Below are positions 62,388 to 64,000 of a stretch of 64,000 nt of DNA, one piece after another. Position numbers and translations under genes: made by a program. The notes under the pieces were generated by a model. The model was not told where the DNA came from. It searched no databases and saw only the letters and a list, made by a program, of their open reading frames with translations. The stretch comes from Coleofasciculus sp937127375 (GTDB lineage: Bacteria > Cyanobacteriota > Cyanobacteriia > Cyanobacteriales > Coleofasciculaceae). Location of the stretch: assembly GCA_040218875.1 (NCBI GenBank), contig JAVJQP010000048.1. One strand, 5' to 3'. The stretch's first letter is position 1, and the number at the start of each line of letters is the position of its first letter.

Positions 62388-63338
62388 CTAAAGATAGTCC
62401 ACTTGAAGTTGTTCAGCTAAGGTTTGGCTTTCCATCAAATCAGGCGGTTCAAGTCCCACACGACTACATTTGATTGAGGCTGTAGCTGTCGCAAACCGTG
62501 CCATCCTCTCCAGATTCCACCCCTTAAGATAGCCATAGATAAAACCGGCTGAGAACGTAGCACCTGCACCAAATGAATCAATTGCCTGAATTGAGGGAGC
62601 ATGAACCCGAATCGCCTGTTGCTCCTGTACAACCAAGCATCCTTCTCCGGCTAAAGTGATCAGCGCTGTTTTTACGCCCGCATCCAACAAGGTTTGGGCT
62701 GCCGCTAAAGGCGATTGATCACCCCGTTGTGCAGAATCTGTAATGGCTTGACACATCGTCGCCCGTCCCGCATATCGGGCTAAAATATCGGGATCTTCGT
62801 GCAAATGTTCCAGGTTTAAAAAGACAGGAATATTGAGTTTAATGGCTTCATCCATAGGACAGAGAATATGATCTTCGTCATACCAATCGACATACAGGAG
62901 ACGGCTTCCATTTAACAGAGATAAATCAGCCGTATCTAACGTCGCTAATACTCTTTTATCTGGTTGCCAAAAGTAAGTACGACCCCCCATAGCATCTGAA
63001 ATTAAGACCACCAGTGTGGTTGGCAGTTGCGAATCGAAGCGCACTTCACCCAAAACCCCACTAGACTTCAGGTGTTCTGCCAGCCATCGTCCTCGATAGT
63101 CTTCCCCCAAGGCTGAACCAATCAAACCACTGCGAATATCCCACCCGCGCAACATAGTGGCAATCATGGCGGCATCTTGTCCCACACTGTCTCGTTGTTC
63201 CTTAAACAGACCACCAAAATTTCGTTCGGGCCACTCATCAATTACGAGTAACTCCATCGCCATGAGCGAACCAAAACAAACAACTTCTGCTGTGGTTGGA
63301 CGTTTAATATTAGGTTGGGGATATTTTTCTGTTGTCAC
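62388..63338 (-). CDS. PfkB/ribokinase-family kinase with a substituted catalytic Asp
   Basis: 316 residues. The N-terminal lid region begins VVCFGSLMAMELLVIDEWPE with a GGLFKEQRDSVGQDAAMIAT segment. The C-terminal signature reads DSFGAGATFSAGFIYGYL at 254-271, where the family consensus is GAGD: the catalytic base at residue 260 is Ala (GCT at 62559-62561). ATP-binding features are otherwise intact. It may be inactive, regulatory, or use another base. It converges on the phosphatase gene with a 48-bp gap. Confidence 0.85.
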   Translation of the reverse strand: MTTEKYPQPNIKRPTTAEVVCFGSLMAMELLVIDEWPERNFGGLFKEQRDSVGQDAAMIATMLRGWDIRSGLIGSALGEDYRGRWLAEHLKSSGVLGEVRFDSQLPTTLVVLISDAMGGRTYFWQPDKRVLATLDTADLSLLNGSRLLYVDWYDEDHILCPMDEAIKLNIPVFLNLEHLHEDPDILARYAGRATMCQAITDSAQRGDQSPLAAAQTLLDAGVKTALITLAGEGCLVVQEQQAIRVHAPSIQAIDSFGAGATFSAGFIYGYLKGWNLERMARFATATASIKCSRVGLEPPDLMESQTLAEQLQVDYL

Positions 63339-63387
63339 TTTTGTAGTTTCTAATTTAATTCGATACTATCAGATAGTAGGGGTGTCC

Positions 63388-63418
63388 CTCCGTGATCCAA
63401 GCCAAACACGGCTTGTAA
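63388..63418. repeat. 31-bp segment identical to part of the P450 gene
   Basis: CTCCGTGATCCAAGCCAAAC continuing to ACGGCTTGTAA equals 56147-56177, where it encodes LQAVFGLDHGE of the P450. Here it lies between the PfkB-like and M48 genes with no P450 frame around it. Confidence 0.9.
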
Positions 63419-63433
63419 TACTTTATCTATTCT

Positions 63434-64000
63434 TTATTTCAACGTTTTTGGTAAAGGCGATCGCGTCCCGGTTTCATACCCTTGCTTTTCAATCAAACGC
63501 TCCAACTCTTCCACCCGTTTTTTAGGTGCGGGATGGGTTGACAGGAAGGCAAAATTGGCTCCTGATTTCTCACTCATTCGCTCAAAAAAGTCTGTAGCTC
63601 CGGCGACATGACCGTAAGTGTCATATAATAACATTAAGCCAAAGGCATCGGCTTCCTTTTCCTGAGACTGAGAATACTGCGATCGCGCAATGGCTTCCAC
63701 CGCCCCCGAAGCCGCTGATTGTAAGGCTCCCGCATCTCCGAGAAAATAGGCTAAAGCTACCCGTACCACCAACACTCGTCCCAAACCCCGCAAGTGATCT
63801 CGGTGAGCAAAATGACCCAACTCATGGGCTAAAACCATCATCAATTCATTCTCAGACTCCGCTTGTTGCAGTAAACCCTGATAAATAACAATAGCATCTC
63901 CCGGTAACGCGATCGCATTCACCGTAGACTCTGGCAAATACAGCACCTGATAATCCCGCGCTTTTTGTTGTTCAGGAGGAAGTTCCTCTTCCAAACGATC
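63434..64000 (-). CDS. M48 family zinc metallopeptidase, 5' end outside the window
   Basis: The visible 189 codons run into the right edge with no certain start. Zinc motif HELGHFAHRDH (HExxH) is followed by the third ligand in QEKEADAFGLML, as in M48/HtpX-like and BepA/LoiP-like enzymes. The C-terminus has STHPAPKKRVEELERLI, the usual M48 'HPP'-region variant. Such proteases degrade misfolded membrane or periplasmic proteins. Presence of a signal peptide or TM segments cannot be seen. Confidence 0.85.
   Translation of the reverse strand, partial: DRLEEELPPEQQKARDYQVLYLPESTVNAIALPGDAIVIYQGLLQQAESENELMMVLAHELGHFAHRDHLRGLGRVLVVRVALAYFLGDAGALQSAASGAVEAIARSQYSQSQEKEADAFGLMLLYDTYGHVAGATDFFERMSEKSGANFAFLSTHPAPKKRVEELERLIEKQGYETGTRSPLPKTLK

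Overview
The window looks like a chromosomal segment from a filamentous (Oscillatoriales-type) cyanobacterium. The evidence is a complete kaiABC circadian operon, cyanobacterium-restricted families (DUF4335/DUF3038 pair, CcbP, DUF2301, DUF1400 hydrolase, CYP110-like P450), very frequent GCGATCGC (HIP1) octamers, and abundant short palindromic repeats between genes. Genus is inference only.

Left end (1-11.9 kb): an accessory, defence-like region. A tight minus-strand operon encodes a PLD-nuclease/superfamily 2 helicase, a 65-residue protein, a DndD-like SMC/Rad50-type ATPase and a small protein resembling the Dnd-associated 4 family. A MerR-like regulator and a large PglX/Eco57I-like adenine methyltransferase follow. 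The set resembles Dnd, BREX and DISARM parts, but no dndB or dndC is in view. The ATPase gene is broken exactly at a zinc-hook-like CxC motif by a perfect 16-bp tandem duplication, so loss of one unit would restore one 660-residue frame. Next come an LRAT-like gene with an internal stop, a WD40-DnaJ protein, and a second Dnd-associated 4-like gene.

12-21 kb: AmiC amidase; a DUF1636-CobW pair behind a cobalamin riboswitch; TspO; a DUF433/PIN-like toxin-antitoxin pair; CcbP; then decayed genes (LRR protein with a nonsense codon, truncated NACHT-type protein) and a Uma2 nuclease. An 82-bp repeat lies inverted at 11.15 and 21.0 kb.

21-37 kb: an RND efflux pump, DUF4335/DUF3038, apt, an oligopeptide-type ABC permease, a DUF1400 hydrolase, a lone TnpB with an IS605-type end hairpin, a three-repeat protein overlapping a pentapeptide-repeat protein, a truncated P-loop ATPase, a ferritin-like protein and a stress-protein remnant.

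37-50 kb: MFS transporter, receiver protein, PLP-dependent C-S lyase/desulfurase-like enzyme, kaiA-kaiB-kaiC, and a divergent CBS/PAS hybrid histidine kinase whose coding frame contains two repeat elements. Several repeat arrays follow.

50-64 kb: DUF2301 membrane protein, SAM hydroxide adenosyltransferase, a frameshifted TOPRIM-like gene, GH9 cellulase, cytochrome P450, a chimeric nuclease/antitoxin remnant with a truncated PIN toxin, and a MATE - aromatic amino acid decarboxylase - PhoD-like phosphatase run. It ends with a PfkB-like kinase lacking its usual catalytic Asp and an M48 protease cut by the window edge. No rRNA, tRNA or CRISPR array was recognised by eye.
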